DNA from: Ramlibacter sp.
GTDB taxonomy: Bacteria > Pseudomonadota > Gammaproteobacteria > Burkholderiales > Burkholderiaceae_C
Assembly (NCBI GenBank): GCA_016713005.1
Contig: JADJPY010000001.1
Coordinates: 496,001-560,000 of the forward strand
Direction of reading: 5' to 3'
DNA: 64,000 nucleotides
In this document: positions 15,725 through 24,155 of the stretch, piece by piece
How the letters are laid out: every line of letters begins with the position of its first letter
Position numbering within the stretch: position 1 is the stretch's first letter
Notes under the pieces: model-generated
What the model was told of the DNA's origin: nothing
Databases searched by the model: none
Seen by the model: the letters and a program-made list of their open reading frames with translations, nothing else
Position numbers and translations under genes: made by a program

Positions 15725-15972
15725 GGCCAGGCGTGGACATTTCATAGTGCTCAAGGTAGTGACTAAGGTCGTAGTGCAGATTTGTGTCTACGCGCCAGTG
15801 TTGGAGGTTGCCCATGTCTGAACGCATTGCACACCCGGCCCGCGCGCGGCGGTGGGCTTTGGGCGCCGTGGACCTGTAGCTGGCTGGTGCCACCTGCAAG
15901 CCCATTGCGTCTTGTCAAGCTTTGCCGGTGGGCAGCGGCCCGGTTTTGGGGCCCCGCGTGGTAGAAGCGTCT
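15725..15972. other. Intergenic region, no feature seen
   Basis: About 250 bp without a convincing ORF. Short ORFs on both strands lack support. The promoter of the DUF4124 gene must be here, but I see no clear -35/-10 pair. Confidence 0.3.
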
Positions 15973-16479
15973 ATGACACCTGCTGCACATGCCCCACGCC
16001 TTGCCTTGCTGGCTGCGCTGGCGCTGCTGCCGCTGGCTGCGGGCGCCACGCAGCTGTGCCGCTGGGTGGACGAGACCGGGCGCACGCAGTTGTCTGACAC
16101 CGTGCCGCCCCAGTACCTTGGCACCGCCACTTGCATCGATTCCAGAAAGTACGAGCTCTCGCCCGAGGCGCAGCGCGAGGCCGAGCAGCGCGCCGCGCAG
16201 GAGCGCGCCCGCGTGCGCAACGAGGCGGCAACGCAGCCGCCTGAGCCACCGCCCAGCGTGCCCGCACCGGCCGCGGCGGCCTCAGCGCCTGTGGTCAAAC
16301 GCCCGGCGCAGCAAGTGACGGACGCCACCGACTGCGCCACCTGGTGGCGCCTGTACGACGAGAGCGCCGATTGCTTTGGCCCGTACCGCAACGTGCGCGG
16401 CGGCATCCGGCCTGAGGCGTTTGATGTGTGCAACCCGGTTGATAGCCCCGTGCCCAAATGCGGGCCGCGCGTCAACTGA
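15973..16479 (+). CDS. DUF4124-type secreted protein
   Basis: About 168 aa. The signal peptide (RLALLAALALLPLAAGA) is followed by the DUF4124 core LCRWVDETGRTQLSDTVPPQ. A charged Glu/Arg-rich helix (about residues 60-90), a Pro/Ala linker and a C-terminal part with four Cys follow (DCATWW, ADCFGP, DVCNP, PKCGP). Periplasmic, function unknown. The start at 15973 puts the signal peptide at the N terminus; the in-frame codons from 15922 look non-coding. It ends 5 bp before the convergent gene's stop. Confidence 0.75.
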   Translation: MTPAAHAPRLALLAALALLPLAAGATQLCRWVDETGRTQLSDTVPPQYLGTATCIDSRKYELSPEAQREAEQRAAQERARVRNEAATQPPEPPPSVPAPAAAASAPVVKRPAQQVTDATDCATWWRLYDESADCFGPYRNVRGGIRPEAFDVCNPVDSPVPKCGPRVN

Positions 16480-16484
16480 CGCGG

Positions 16485-16898
16485 CTACAGCGACGTGCGC
16501 GTCATGCCGTAGCAAAAGCTGATGAGCATGACGAAGTTGATCAACATGCCCTGGATGTGCAGGCGGCGAAAGCCGCGGATGGCGGTTGCGTTCTCGGCGG
16601 TGATGACGTTGCGCAGGGCGTCCATGCGCGGGATGAACCACTGGCGCCCCACCAGGCCCAGCGCGGCCATGCCGCACAGCACGGCGGCAAACAGCGGCCG
16701 CCCCGCCAGGGTGAAGCCCAGCGCCCCGCAGGCCCCGGTGATGGTGACGGCGCGGTAATACACGTTGAACAGCCCGCGGATAAAGCGGCCGTCCAGCGGC
16801 GTGTCGTGCTGCAGCACCAACAGGGGCAGCGAGCCCATCATGAAGAACCCCATGCTGATGATCAGCCCGACGGTGGCAATCAATGCAGCAATCAGCAT
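16485..16898 (-). CDS. Four-span membrane protein, unknown
   Basis: A 137-aa hydrophobic protein with about four membrane segments (residues about 1-25, 48-65, 68-85 and 112-132). A conserved-looking basic loop (RRLHIQGML) precedes the last span. The layout recalls DUF4149 or DUF1772 proteins, but I cannot assign it. AAAAGGAG lies 7 nt before the ATG at 16898. It follows the epimerase gene on the same strand. Confidence 0.65.
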   Translation of the reverse strand: MLIAALIATVGLIISMGFFMMGSLPLLVLQHDTPLDGRFIRGLFNVYYRAVTITGACGALGFTLAGRPLFAAVLCGMAALGLVGRQWFIPRMDALRNVITAENATAIRGFRRLHIQGMLINFVMLISFCYGMTRTSL

Positions 16899-16938
16899 GC
16901 CCCGCTCCTTTTGAGGGGCATTTTAGGAGGCGGTGGAC

Positions 16939-17577
16939 TCAGTACCCCACGGTAAAGCGGCGGCCCGTGTGCGCGGGTTGCTCCAGCTCGTTGATAAAGG
17001 CCACGGCGTAGTCTTCCACCGACACATGGCTGTTGCCTTGCGCGTCGGCCAGCAGCTGGTCTTGCCCGAGGCGGAAGCGCCCCGTGCGCTGGCCGGGGGC
17101 GATGATGGCGCTGGGGCTCAGCAACGTCCAGGCCAGCGCGGGCTCGGCCTTCAGCAGGGCCAGGGCCTGGCGGGCGCCCTCGGCGGTGGGCTTGTACTCG
17201 GCGGGGAACTGCGGGGTGTCCAGCAGCTGCACGCCGGGCGCCACCTCCAGGCTGCCCGCGCCGCCCACCACCAGCAGGCGCGGCACGCCGGCCTGTTTGG
17301 CCGCCGCCACGATGGACTTGAAGCCGCCCAGGTAGTAGTCAAACGTGTTGGCCTGCGCATGCCCGCTGAAGGCGCTGAGCACGGCGTCAAAGCCCTTGAG
17401 CTGCGCCGCCAGCGCGGCGGTGTGGTGGACGTCGGCCTGCACCACCGTCAGCCCCGGCTGGGCGGGCAGGCGGGCGGGGTTGGTCACCAGGGCGGTGACG
17501 GTGTGGCCGCGGGCCAGGGCTTCGTTGCGCAGGGCCGAGCCGATAAAGCCGCTGGCGCCGATGAGTGCGATGTTCAT
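16939..17577 (-). CDS. NAD(P)-binding epimerase-like protein (NmrA/SDR-a type)
   Basis: A 212-aa protein beginning MNIALIGASGFIGSALRNEA, with the atypical-SDR dinucleotide motif GASGFIGS (residues 7-14). A second fold element VVGGAGSLEV lies near residue 100. Members bind NAD(P)H and act as reductases or sensors; the substrate is unknown. The start at 17577 is fixed by this motif. It is divergent from a LysR regulator with 97 bp between, a common regulator-target pair in proteobacteria. Confidence 0.85.
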   Translation of the reverse strand: MNIALIGASGFIGSALRNEALARGHTVTALVTNPARLPAQPGLTVVQADVHHTAALAAQLKGFDAVLSAFSGHAQANTFDYYLGGFKSIVAAAKQAGVPRLLVVGGAGSLEVAPGVQLLDTPQFPAEYKPTAEGARQALALLKAEPALAWTLLSPSAIIAPGQRTGRFRLGQDQLLADAQGNSHVSVEDYAVAFINELEQPAHTGRRFTVGY

Positions 17578-17665
17578 GATGTGTTCTCTTTCCGGGGTTG
17601 GGTTGGGTTGCTGATGGCGCAACTGTCCCACCGGGGCTTGATTCGATAAAGAGGTGCAGTCACAA

Positions 17666-17694
17666 TTGATTGTTATGAAATCAAAAACAATCAA
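17666..17694 (+). promoter_or_regulatory. Perfect dyad over LysR start codon
   Basis: TTGATTGTT (17666-17674) and AACAATCAA (17686-17694) are perfect 9-bp inverted repeats with an 11-bp spacer that contains the ATG at 17675. It may be an operator for autoregulation, or a hairpin that hides the start codon. It is A/T-rich in an otherwise G/C-rich region. Confidence 0.5.
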
Positions 17695-18604
17695 CGCCCC
17701 GGGCGCCGCCGGCGCCGACCTGAACGCGCTGCGCGTCTTTGCCGCCGTGGCCGAAGCCGGCGGCATCACCGCCGGGGCCGAGCTGCTGGGGATGACCAAG
17801 GCGCGCGTCAGCATCGAGATCAGCCGCCTGGAAGCGCTGCTGGGCGTGAGCCTCTTTACCCGCACCACGCGCCGCGTGGCGCCGACGGAGGCCGGCGATG
17901 ACCTGTATGCCCAGGCCGTGCCGCTGCTGCGCAGGCTGGAGGACGCGCTGGCGCAGGCCCAGGCCGGGCAGGGCGCGGCCGTGCTAACCGGCACGCTGCG
18001 CATCAGCGCGCCGGTGGACCTGGCGGTGCAGTCGCTGGCGCCAGCGGTGGCCGAATTTGCGGCGCTGCACCCGCAGTTGCAGATTGACCTGCGCAGCAGC
18101 GACCGCGTGGCCGACATCGTCAAGGAGGGCGTCGACGTGGCCATCCGAATGGGCTGGCTGCGTGATTCGAGCCTGCGCGCCACCAAACTGGGCGAGTTTG
18201 AGCAGCACGTGGTGGCGTCGCCCGCCTACCTGCGCCGCGCCGGCAAGCCCGCCAGGCCCGAAGACCTGGCGGAGCACCAGTGGATTGCACTCAGCGTGCT
18301 GCCCACACCGCTGACCTGGAAGTTCGCCGGCCCGCGCGGCCAGCAGCGCACCGTGCGCATGGTGAGCCAGCTGCGCTGCGACTCCGCCGCCGCCATGCGC
18401 GCCCTGCTGCAGGCCGGCGCCGGCGTGGCCGTGCTGGACAGCTACAGCGCCGCCCAGGCCGAAAAGGACGGCACGCTGGTGCGCCTGCTCCCCCAGTGGA
18501 AGCTCCCCAGCGGCGGCATCCACGCCGTCTACGCCCCCGGCCGCCACGTGCAGGCCAAGGTGAGGGAGTTCATTGATTTTTACTGGGACAGGCTGGGGGC
18601 CTGA
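17675..18604 (+). CDS. LysR-family transcriptional regulator
   Basis: About 309 aa. The winged helix-turn-helix covers residues about 15-75 (AAVAEAGGITAGAELLGMTK, then FTRTTRRVAPTEAG). The effector domain starts at GTLRISAPVDLAVQSLAP. The sequence fits the large group of LysR proteins beside NAD(P)-binding reductases. The start could be the GTG at 17654 (AGAGG directly adjacent) or the ATG at 17675. I prefer the ATG, with low certainty, because family members begin close to the HTH. It probably controls the divergent epimerase gene. Confidence 0.88.
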   Translation: MKSKTINAPGAAGADLNALRVFAAVAEAGGITAGAELLGMTKARVSIEISRLEALLGVSLFTRTTRRVAPTEAGDDLYAQAVPLLRRLEDALAQAQAGQGAAVLTGTLRISAPVDLAVQSLAPAVAEFAALHPQLQIDLRSSDRVADIVKEGVDVAIRMGWLRDSSLRATKLGEFEQHVVASPAYLRRAGKPARPEDLAEHQWIALSVLPTPLTWKFAGPRGQQRTVRMVSQLRCDSAAAMRALLQAGAGVAVLDSYSAAQAEKDGTLVRLLPQWKLPSGGIHAVYAPGRHVQAKVREFIDFYWDRLGA

Positions 18605-18619
18605 TGGCCATGAAGCGGG

Positions 18620-18955
18620 TCAAGCCGCAGCCAGCATCAAATGACCGATCTCTGCCTTGGCAGGGCGGACCTTGATTTCAATGTCGTAGCCAAGTCGCGT
18701 CAGGCAATCCATCAGTTTGCGTTCTGACAGGTTGCTGAAATCCCCGCGCATCATGTCGGACACCTTGGGCTGGGTGATGCCCATCAGTCTGGCGGCTTCC
18801 TGTTGCGTCAAGTTGCGGGCACGCATGGCCTTGCGGATCTCGATCACAAGGCCAGTCTTGATCTTGAGTTTGTCGGCACTGGCCACGCCCAGGTCGGCAA
18901 ACACGTTGCCAGAGCCTCGACGCACTTCAACGCCTTCAACCAGTCGGGTTTTCAT
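18620..18955 (-). CDS. XRE-family antitoxin (HigA-like)
   Basis: A 111-aa DNA-binding protein with a helix-turn-helix at about residues 45-75 (NLTQQEAARLMGITQPKVSD). It is the second gene of a two-gene unit, its start overlapping the toxin stop by ATGA. Such antitoxins bind the toxin and repress their own promoter. The order toxin then antitoxin is that of higBA-type loci. Confidence 0.82.
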   Translation of the reverse strand: MKTRLVEGVEVRRGSGNVFADLGVASADKLKIKTGLVIEIRKAMRARNLTQQEAARLMGITQPKVSDMMRGDFSNLSERKLMDCLTRLGYDIEIKVRPAKAEIGHLMLAAA

Positions 18956-19329
18956 TTCCGCAGCTCCTTTACATACGCTTCGGCAATCTTCAGCCTTGCG
19001 TGGATGATGTCCATGTCTTCCTTCGGTGTGGCGATGCCGCGTTTGCTCTTCTTCTGGAAGCAGTGGAGGACAAATACCGCTTCAGCAAACTTGACGGTGT
19101 ACACCGCGCGATAAGTGCCGCCCGCATCGTCTTCCACCACCTCCAGCACGCCCGCGCCACCAAACCCCTTGAGCACCTTGGCAGCGTCGTGCCGGTCGCC
19201 GGCCTGCGCCAGAGACAACGCGAAACCGAACAGGCGGCGCACGTCCACGGGCAGAGCCATCAGGTCCTTGTAGCTGCTGCCTACCCATTCAAGCGGTTTT
19301 TCAAGCGTGGGCATTGGCAAATTATGCAT
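18952..19329 (-). CDS. RelE/HigB-like toxin (phage Gp49-like family)
   Basis: A 125-aa basic protein. The segment RRLFGFALSLAQAG and then GTYRAVYTVKFAEAVFVLHC, followed by FQKKSKRGIATP, is the core of the Gp49-like/HigB toxin family (PF05973), whose members cut mRNA on ribosomes. The C-terminal helix AYVKELRK is also typical. A second in-frame ATG five codons downstream is possible as start; no strong ribosome binding site is seen for either. The partner antitoxin overlaps its 3' end. Confidence 0.82.
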   Translation of the reverse strand: MHNLPMPTLEKPLEWVGSSYKDLMALPVDVRRLFGFALSLAQAGDRHDAAKVLKGFGGAGVLEVVEDDAGGTYRAVYTVKFAEAVFVLHCFQKKSKRGIATPKEDMDIIHARLKIAEAYVKELRK

Positions 19330-19344
19330 GAACAGATATAAATT

Positions 19345-19899
19345 TCAACCCCCGAAACCGCCTTCGTCCAGAAACGCCTGCTCCTGCGCCGTGGTAGCGC
19401 GCCCCAGCACGGCGTTGCGGTGGGGGAAGCGGCCAAACCGCAGGATGATGTCGCGGTGCACGGTGGCGTGGTGCTGCGCATCGGGCCCGAGCGCAGTGCA
19501 CAGGGCCAGCGCGCGGTCCTGGTCGGCCAGCTGCTCGCTGTGCATGAAGGGCAGGTAAAAGAAGTTGCGCAGTTCGCGGGCGGTCTGCTGGTCCAGCCCG
19601 GCGTCCACGGCGGCGTGGGCGATGGCGCGGGCCTGGTTGTCGGTGGCAAACATGCGCGCCGTGCCCCTGAAGCTGTTGCGCGGGTACTGGTCCAGCAGGA
19701 TCAGCAGGGCCAGCGCGCCCTCTGCGGTGCGGGCCCAGGCGGCCAGATCGCCGCGGGCGGCGGCCTCGTGCGCGGCGGCAAAGCGGCTGCGGAAGTCCGC
19801 GTCAAAGGCTTCGTCTTTCTTGAACCAGGCTTGCGGGCCGGCGTCGCGCCAGAAGCGCACCACGTCTGTTGCGGGGGTGACAGGCTGAGGGGTATTCAT
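19345..19899 (-). CDS. DUF924 family protein
   Basis: A 184-aa soluble helical protein. VVRFWRDAGPQAWFKKDEAFD at the N terminus (FWF-type start), LILLDQYPRNSFRG in the middle and FFYLPFMHSEQ mark the DUF924 family, of unknown function and with TPR-like helices. It ends 15 bp upstream of the toxin start codon on the same strand but is likely a separate unit. It is divergent from the FMN riboswitch. Confidence 0.88.
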   Translation of the reverse strand: MNTPQPVTPATDVVRFWRDAGPQAWFKKDEAFDADFRSRFAAAHEAAARGDLAAWARTAEGALALLILLDQYPRNSFRGTARMFATDNQARAIAHAAVDAGLDQQTARELRNFFYLPFMHSEQLADQDRALALCTALGPDAQHHATVHRDIILRFGRFPHRNAVLGRATTAQEQAFLDEGGFGG

Positions 19900-19935
19900 C
19901 GCTCCTAGAATACGCCGGCCGGCCCATCGTGGCCG

Positions 19936-20107
19936 GTGCGTTCTCAGGGCGGGGTGCGATTCCCCACCGGCGGTATCTGTGGCGGCCCACCGGGCTGGCC
20001 GCGGGAGCCCGCGAGCGCCTGGGGCCCGCGCAGGCGGGCCGCAGGGTCAGCAGACCCGGTGCGATGCCGGGGCCGACGGTCACAGTCCGGATGAAAGAGA
20101 AACGCGT
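19936..20107 (+). promoter_or_regulatory. FMN riboswitch (RFN element)
   Basis: Conserved RFN blocks appear in order: TTCTCAGGGCGGGGTGCGAT, CCCCACCGGCGGT, AGCCCGCGAGCG, GGTCAGCAGACCCGGTG, then GCCGGGGCCGACGGTCACAG and TCCGGATGAAAGAGAA. All five helices and the FMN-binding junction are present, with a long G/C-rich P3 insert region. It lies about 105 bp before ribH and is expected to shut expression when FMN is plentiful. Confidence 0.95.
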
Positions 20108-20212
20108 TGGCTGCCGCCGTGCCGGCAGGCTGCGCCTTGGCGGGCGCGGCTTGGGGCGTGGGGGTGGCCGACGTGCGCCCTGATTCATTGATCCAGCTTG
20201 TTTGAGGACCTC

Positions 20213-20698
20213 ATGAATCAGACCCCCAAGTCCACCACCACCCCGCAGCGCTGCCGCGTGGCGATCGTCAGTGCCAGCTGGCACCGCGACATCGTCCAGC
20301 AGGCGGTGCAGTCTGCCCGCGACGAGCTGGCGCGATGTCGCCCCGAGGGCCTGCGCATCGACGAGCTCATCGTGCCCGGCGCTTTCGAGATCCCGCTGAT
20401 CGCGCGGCGCATGGCGTCCAGCGGCCGCGTGGATGCGGTGATCGCCTGCGCGCTGGTGGTCAACGGCGGTGTGTACCGGCACGAGTTTGTGGCCGGCGCC
20501 GTGATCGACGGCCTGATGCGCGTGCAGCTGGACACCGATGTGCCGGTGTTCTCTGCGGTGCTGACGCCGAGGGATTTCCATGACCACGACGACCACCGCG
20601 AGTTCTTCCGCGCGCACTTCGTCAAGAAGGGCGTCGAGGTGGCGCAGGCCTGCGTGCAGACGCTGGACGCGCTGCGCGGCCTGCCGCTCAGCCCGTAA
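20213..20698 (+). CDS. ribH: 6,7-dimethyl-8-ribityllumazine synthase
   Basis: Joins 5-amino-6-ribitylaminouracil with 3,4-dihydroxy-2-butanone 4-phosphate in riboflavin synthesis. 161 aa, usual family length. VAIVSASWHRDIV, then VPGAFEIPLIARRMASSGRV and VNGGVYRHEFVAGAVIDGLMR are the conserved substrate-loop motifs. The sequence resembles the RibH2 (decameric) type found in rhizobia and Brucella rather than the classic 60-mer; this is a tentative reading. The start at 20213 has GAGGAC upstream, while a TTG at 20198 is less likely. An FMN riboswitch precedes it, and no other rib gene is adjacent. Confidence 0.92.
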   Translation: MNQTPKSTTTPQRCRVAIVSASWHRDIVQQAVQSARDELARCRPEGLRIDELIVPGAFEIPLIARRMASSGRVDAVIACALVVNGGVYRHEFVAGAVIDGLMRVQLDTDVPVFSAVLTPRDFHDHDDHREFFRAHFVKKGVEVAQACVQTLDALRGLPLSP

Positions 20699-20732
20699 GC
20701 CTGGCCGCAGGTGGTGCGGGGATACTTGGGGC

Positions 20733-21500
20733 ATGGCCCGCCCAACGACACCTTCAACCCTTGCCGCCGTGCTGGGCTACATGCTGGCCACGGGTGCGCC
20801 CTGGCCCGCGCTGGTGGCCTGGTGGCGCACCCGCTTGCGCAAGCGGGGCACGCGCCAGTTTGACCAGGCCGCCATCACCGAGGCCGAAGATGTGGCCCGC
20901 CACACCGGCACCTTTGGCCCGGACTGGTTCAGCCATGTGGTGCCGCACTGGCTGCGCGCTTTTGAGGTGCTGGGCGGGCCGGTGCAGCCGCTGGACGTGC
21001 TGGAGATCGGCAGCTGGGAAGGGCGCTCCGCCTGTTACCTGCTGCGCAAGCTGCCGCAGGCGCGCCTGACGGTGGTGGACACCTGGGGCGGCAGCGACGA
21101 GATGCTGCGCACGCGCGAGGAGCGCGCCCGCGTGGCCGAGCAGCGCTTTGACCTGAACACCCGCCCCTGGGCCGCGCGCGTGACCAAGCACAAGATGACG
21201 TCGGACGCGTTCTTCCAGGCCCGCCCGCCGGGGCCGCAGTTTGACCTGGTCTATGTGGACGGTTCCCACCACGCCGACGACGTGATGCGAGACGCGCTCA
21301 GCGCCTTTGCCGCGCTGCGACCGGGCGGCGTGCTGATCTTTGACGACTACCTGTGGCGCTTTTACCCCCGGCCCGTGCAGAACCCGGCCGGGGCGATCAA
21401 CGCCTTCCTGCGGCTCAAGGCGGGCGAGTTCGACTTCCTGGCGGTGGACTACCAGGTGCTGGTGCGCAAGAAGCCGCCGGACGCATCAGCCCCCGACTGA
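20733..21500 (+). CDS. Class I SAM-dependent methyltransferase
   Basis: 255 aa. The SAM-binding motif VLEIGSWEGRSACYLL (about residues 90-105) and the later FDLVYVDGSHHADDV / RPGGVLIFDDYLW are typical of the Methyltransf_24 group. The N-terminal ~80 residues are an extension with a hydrophobic start. Target unknown; this group acts on small molecules or sugars. The start at 20733 is set by the composition of upstream codons, which overlap ribH in another frame. Its stop lies inside a tandem hairpin repeat. Confidence 0.85.
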   Translation: MARPTTPSTLAAVLGYMLATGAPWPALVAWWRTRLRKRGTRQFDQAAITEAEDVARHTGTFGPDWFSHVVPHWLRAFEVLGGPVQPLDVLEIGSWEGRSACYLLRKLPQARLTVVDTWGGSDEMLRTREERARVAEQRFDLNTRPWAARVTKHKMTSDAFFQARPPGPQFDLVYVDGSHHADDVMRDALSAFAALRPGGVLIFDDYLWRFYPRPVQNPAGAINAFLRLKAGEFDFLAVDYQVLVRKKPPDASAPD

Positions 21501-21538
21501 CGCTGCGGCGTCAACCCCCGACTGACGCTGCGGCGTCA
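21490..21538. terminator. Tandem duplicated terminator-like hairpin
   Basis: A 24-bp unit (CCCCCGACTGACGCTGCGGC, then GTCA) occurs twice with a period of 25 bp (21490-21513 and 21515-21538). Each copy contains the perfect palindrome TGACGC-TGCG-GCGTCA. The first contains the methyltransferase stop codon, the second that of the convergent crotonase gene. There is no T-run, so termination strength is uncertain. Confidence 0.6.
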
Positions 21539-22444
21539 GGCCTTGCTTGCGCGGCGCGCGTCCATCTCGCGGATCAACGCGCGGGCCTCGTCGCCCTCGG
21601 GGATGGGGCGGCCACTGTCGCGCCACTGCACCGCGGCCTTGAAGCCGGCCTCCTGCGCATAGCGGCGGAACCACAGCCCCTCGGGGTTGTGGCGGGTGAT
21701 GCCGTCCATCAGGGTGGCCAGCTGCTGGGTCTGTTCCACACCCATGTTGAGCTGCACCTGGTTGACCACGAGCTTGTGCATGGCCAGATGGCTGCTGGGC
21801 ACACCGGCAATGCGATCGGCCAGCTTCATCGTTTGCGCCTCCAGCTCGACGGCGGGCACGGCCAGGGTGGCCAGGCCCCAGTCGGCGGCTGTCCTGCCGG
21901 TGATGGTGTCGCCGGTGAACATCATCTGCTTGGCGCGCATCGGCCCCACGCGGAAGGCCCACATCGCCGGGGTGGGGCAGCCCCACACGCGGGTGGGCAT
22001 GTAGCCGATGCGGGCGTCGTCGGCCATCACCAGCAGGTCGCAGCACAGGGCGATGTCGCTGCCGCCGGCCACGGCCGCGCCGTGCACCTTGGCGATGGTG
22101 GGCTTGGCGCTCTTCCACAGCGTCATGAAGTCCTCGGTGTTGCGCTTCATGAAGGCGTAGTCGTCCATCGGGTCCCAGGGGTGGCGCTCCTGCTGGCAGG
22201 GGTGGTCGATCTCGCTGCCGCCAAAGTGGCTCAGGTCGTAGCCGCCGCAAAAGCCCTTGCCCGCGCCTTCCACCACGATCACGTGGATGCCGCGCTCGGC
22301 GTTGGCCCATTCCACCGCGGCGCGGATCTCGCGCGGCGTGTCGTCGTTGATGGCGTTGTAGGCCTCCGGGCGGTTGAGCAGCAGCCGCGCCACGCGCGGG
22401 TTGGCCGGGTGGGGGTCGATGCGCAAGGTCTTGAAGGTGGGCAC
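21536..22444 (-). CDS. Enoyl-CoA hydratase/isomerase family protein
   Basis: A 302-aa crotonase-fold protein. VARLLLNRPEAYNAIND at the N terminus, GKGFCGGYDL (oxyanion-hole region) and KPTIAKVHGAAVAGGSDIAL are the typical motifs. A C-terminal extension of about 40 residues is longer than in housekeeping enzymes. It acts on an acyl-CoA in fatty or aromatic acid breakdown; the substrate is not known. It is divergent from the FAD monooxygenase gene with an 85-bp gap, which suggests a shared pathway. Confidence 0.85.
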   Translation of the reverse strand: MPTFKTLRIDPHPANPRVARLLLNRPEAYNAINDDTPREIRAAVEWANAERGIHVIVVEGAGKGFCGGYDLSHFGGSEIDHPCQQERHPWDPMDDYAFMKRNTEDFMTLWKSAKPTIAKVHGAAVAGGSDIALCCDLLVMADDARIGYMPTRVWGCPTPAMWAFRVGPMRAKQMMFTGDTITGRTAADWGLATLAVPAVELEAQTMKLADRIAGVPSSHLAMHKLVVNQVQLNMGVEQTQQLATLMDGITRHNPEGLWFRRYAQEAGFKAAVQWRDSGRPIPEGDEARALIREMDARRASKA

Positions 22445-22529
22445 GGTGTCGTCTCCGGGTGGGCAAAAGGCCAGTTTATCGATGCCCCCGCACCGCTTCT
22501 GTCACTTCGGCTCCGAGCTACAGTGGCAC

Positions 22530-24155
22530 ATGCACTCCGTATCCATTCCCCATCCGGCGCCCGCTCCAACCGACCAGGCGCTCCCATCCCATGTGCCGGT
22601 GCTGATCGCCGGCGGCGGGCCGGTCGGCCTGTCGCTGGCGGCGCTGCTGGCGCGCCACGGCGTGGCCAGCCTTGTTGTGGAGGCCGACGACGGCTACTGC
22701 GGCGGCAGTCGCGCGATCTGCATGTCGCGCCGTTCGCAGGAAATTCTGGGCTGGGTCGGCGCCGACCAGCCGCTGGTGGCCAAGGGCCTGTCGTGGGTGG
22801 GCGGGCGCAGCCACTGGCGCAACACCGAGGTGCTGCACTTCGAGATGCCCAGCGAGCCCACGCAGCGGTACGCGCCCATGGTCAACATCCAGCAGTACTA
22901 CGTGGAGGAATACGCGCACCAGGCGGCGCAGGCGTTTGGCGGTGCCTGCCAGGTCGCCTGGTCGGCGCGCGTGACCGCCGTGCAGCAGGACGCGCAAGGT
23001 GTGCGGGTCGAGGTGCAGGGCCCCGACGGCGCACGCCACACGGTGCGGGCGCAGTACCTGGTGGCCTGCGACGGCGGGCGCAGCACGGTGCGCGAGCAGC
23101 TTGGCCTGCAATTGCAGGGCACGCAATACGACGGCAAGTACGTGATCGTCGACATCCGCCAGGACACCAGACGCCCGGTCGAGCGGCTGGCCTGGTTCGA
23201 CCCGCCGTCCAACCCGGGCTCCACCATCCTGATGCACCGCCAGCCCGACAACGTGTGGCGCATCGACTACCAGATCCGCGACGACGAAGACCCGGTGGAG
23301 GCCGTCAAGCCCGGCAACGTGCTGCCGCGCGTGCAGAGCCACCTGCAAATGATCGGCGAGGACGCGCCCTGGGAGCCGCTGTGGATCTCGATCTACAACG
23401 CCAAGTGCCTCACGCTGGACAGCTACCGCCACGGCCGCGTGCTGTTTGCCGGCGACGCCGCGCACCTGGTGCCGATCTTTGGCGTGCGCGGCCTCAATTC
23501 GGGCCTGGACGACGCCGGCAACCTGGCCTGGAAGCTCGCGCGCGTGCTGCAGGGCAACTCGCCCGACAGCCTGCTCGACTCCTATTCGGTCGAGCGCGTG
23601 CATGCCACGCACGAAAACATTGCCTATGGCGCCAAGAGCACCGAATTCATGGCGCCGCCGGACTTCGCCTTCAAGCTCATGCGCGAGGCCGTGCTGCGCC
23701 TGGCCGTGAGCGACGACAAGGTGCGCCCGCTCATCAACCCGCGCCAGTCCACGCCCATCGCCTACGCGGGTTCACCGCTCAATGTGCCGCAGCAGGGCGA
23801 GTGGGTGCACGACATGGCCGCGCCCGGCGCGCCCGCGCCCGAGGCGCTGCTGGCCGGACCGCGGGGGCCGCTGCACCTGACCAGCGTGTTCGGCTTGGAC
23901 TTTGTCTGCCTGGTCTTCTGCTACGGCGTGGTGCCCGATGCCGTGCGCGCGCTGACAAGCCACGGCGTCGGCGTGATCGAGATCGAGCCCGGGGCCGACA
24001 CCCTGGGCCAGGCGCGGCAGCGCTACGGCCTGCCCGACGCGGCGGCGCAGGCACTGGTGCTGGTGCGCCCCGATGGCTACGTGATGGGCCGCTGGCGCGG
24101 CCTGGACGCCGCCCCCGTGCTGGCGGCATTGAAAGACAAGGAGCTCATGGCATGA
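22530..24155 (+). CDS. FAD-dependent aromatic monooxygenase (MhpA-like)
   Basis: 541 aa. The FAD-binding GxGxxG motif (VLIAGGGPVGLSLAALLARH, about residues 26-45), the DG motif (LVACDGGRSTVRE, about 175) and the GD motif (LFAGDAAHLVPIFGVRGLNS, about 305) identify a group A flavin hydroxylase (PF01494). The C-terminal domain is thioredoxin-like. Nearest relatives by eye are 3-(3-hydroxyphenyl)propionate hydroxylases, but the true substrate is open. The start at 22530 is chosen as the first Met before the FAD domain. It overlaps the following 65-aa gene by ATGA. Confidence 0.88.
   Translation: MHSVSIPHPAPAPTDQALPSHVPVLIAGGGPVGLSLAALLARHGVASLVVEADDGYCGGSRAICMSRRSQEILGWVGADQPLVAKGLSWVGGRSHWRNTEVLHFEMPSEPTQRYAPMVNIQQYYVEEYAHQAAQAFGGACQVAWSARVTAVQQDAQGVRVEVQGPDGARHTVRAQYLVACDGGRSTVREQLGLQLQGTQYDGKYVIVDIRQDTRRPVERLAWFDPPSNPGSTILMHRQPDNVWRIDYQIRDDEDPVEAVKPGNVLPRVQSHLQMIGEDAPWEPLWISIYNAKCLTLDSYRHGRVLFAGDAAHLVPIFGVRGLNSGLDDAGNLAWKLARVLQGNSPDSLLDSYSVERVHATHENIAYGAKSTEFMAPPDFAFKLMREAVLRLAVSDDKVRPLINPRQSTPIAYAGSPLNVPQQGEWVHDMAAPGAPAPEALLAGPRGPLHLTSVFGLDFVCLVFCYGVVPDAVRALTSHGVGVIEIEPGADTLGQARQRYGLPDAAAQALVLVRPDGYVMGRWRGLDAAPVLAALKDKELMA

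Noticed and set aside
15782..15964. 60-codon ORF in the gap before the DUF4124 gene
   Set aside because: No ribosome binding site, odd composition and no motif.
18604..18650. Possible further copy of the hairpin repeat (GCGGGTCAAGCCGCAGCCAGC)
   Set aside because: No hairpin head and no tail at the right distance; the bases after 18620 belong to the antitoxin gene.
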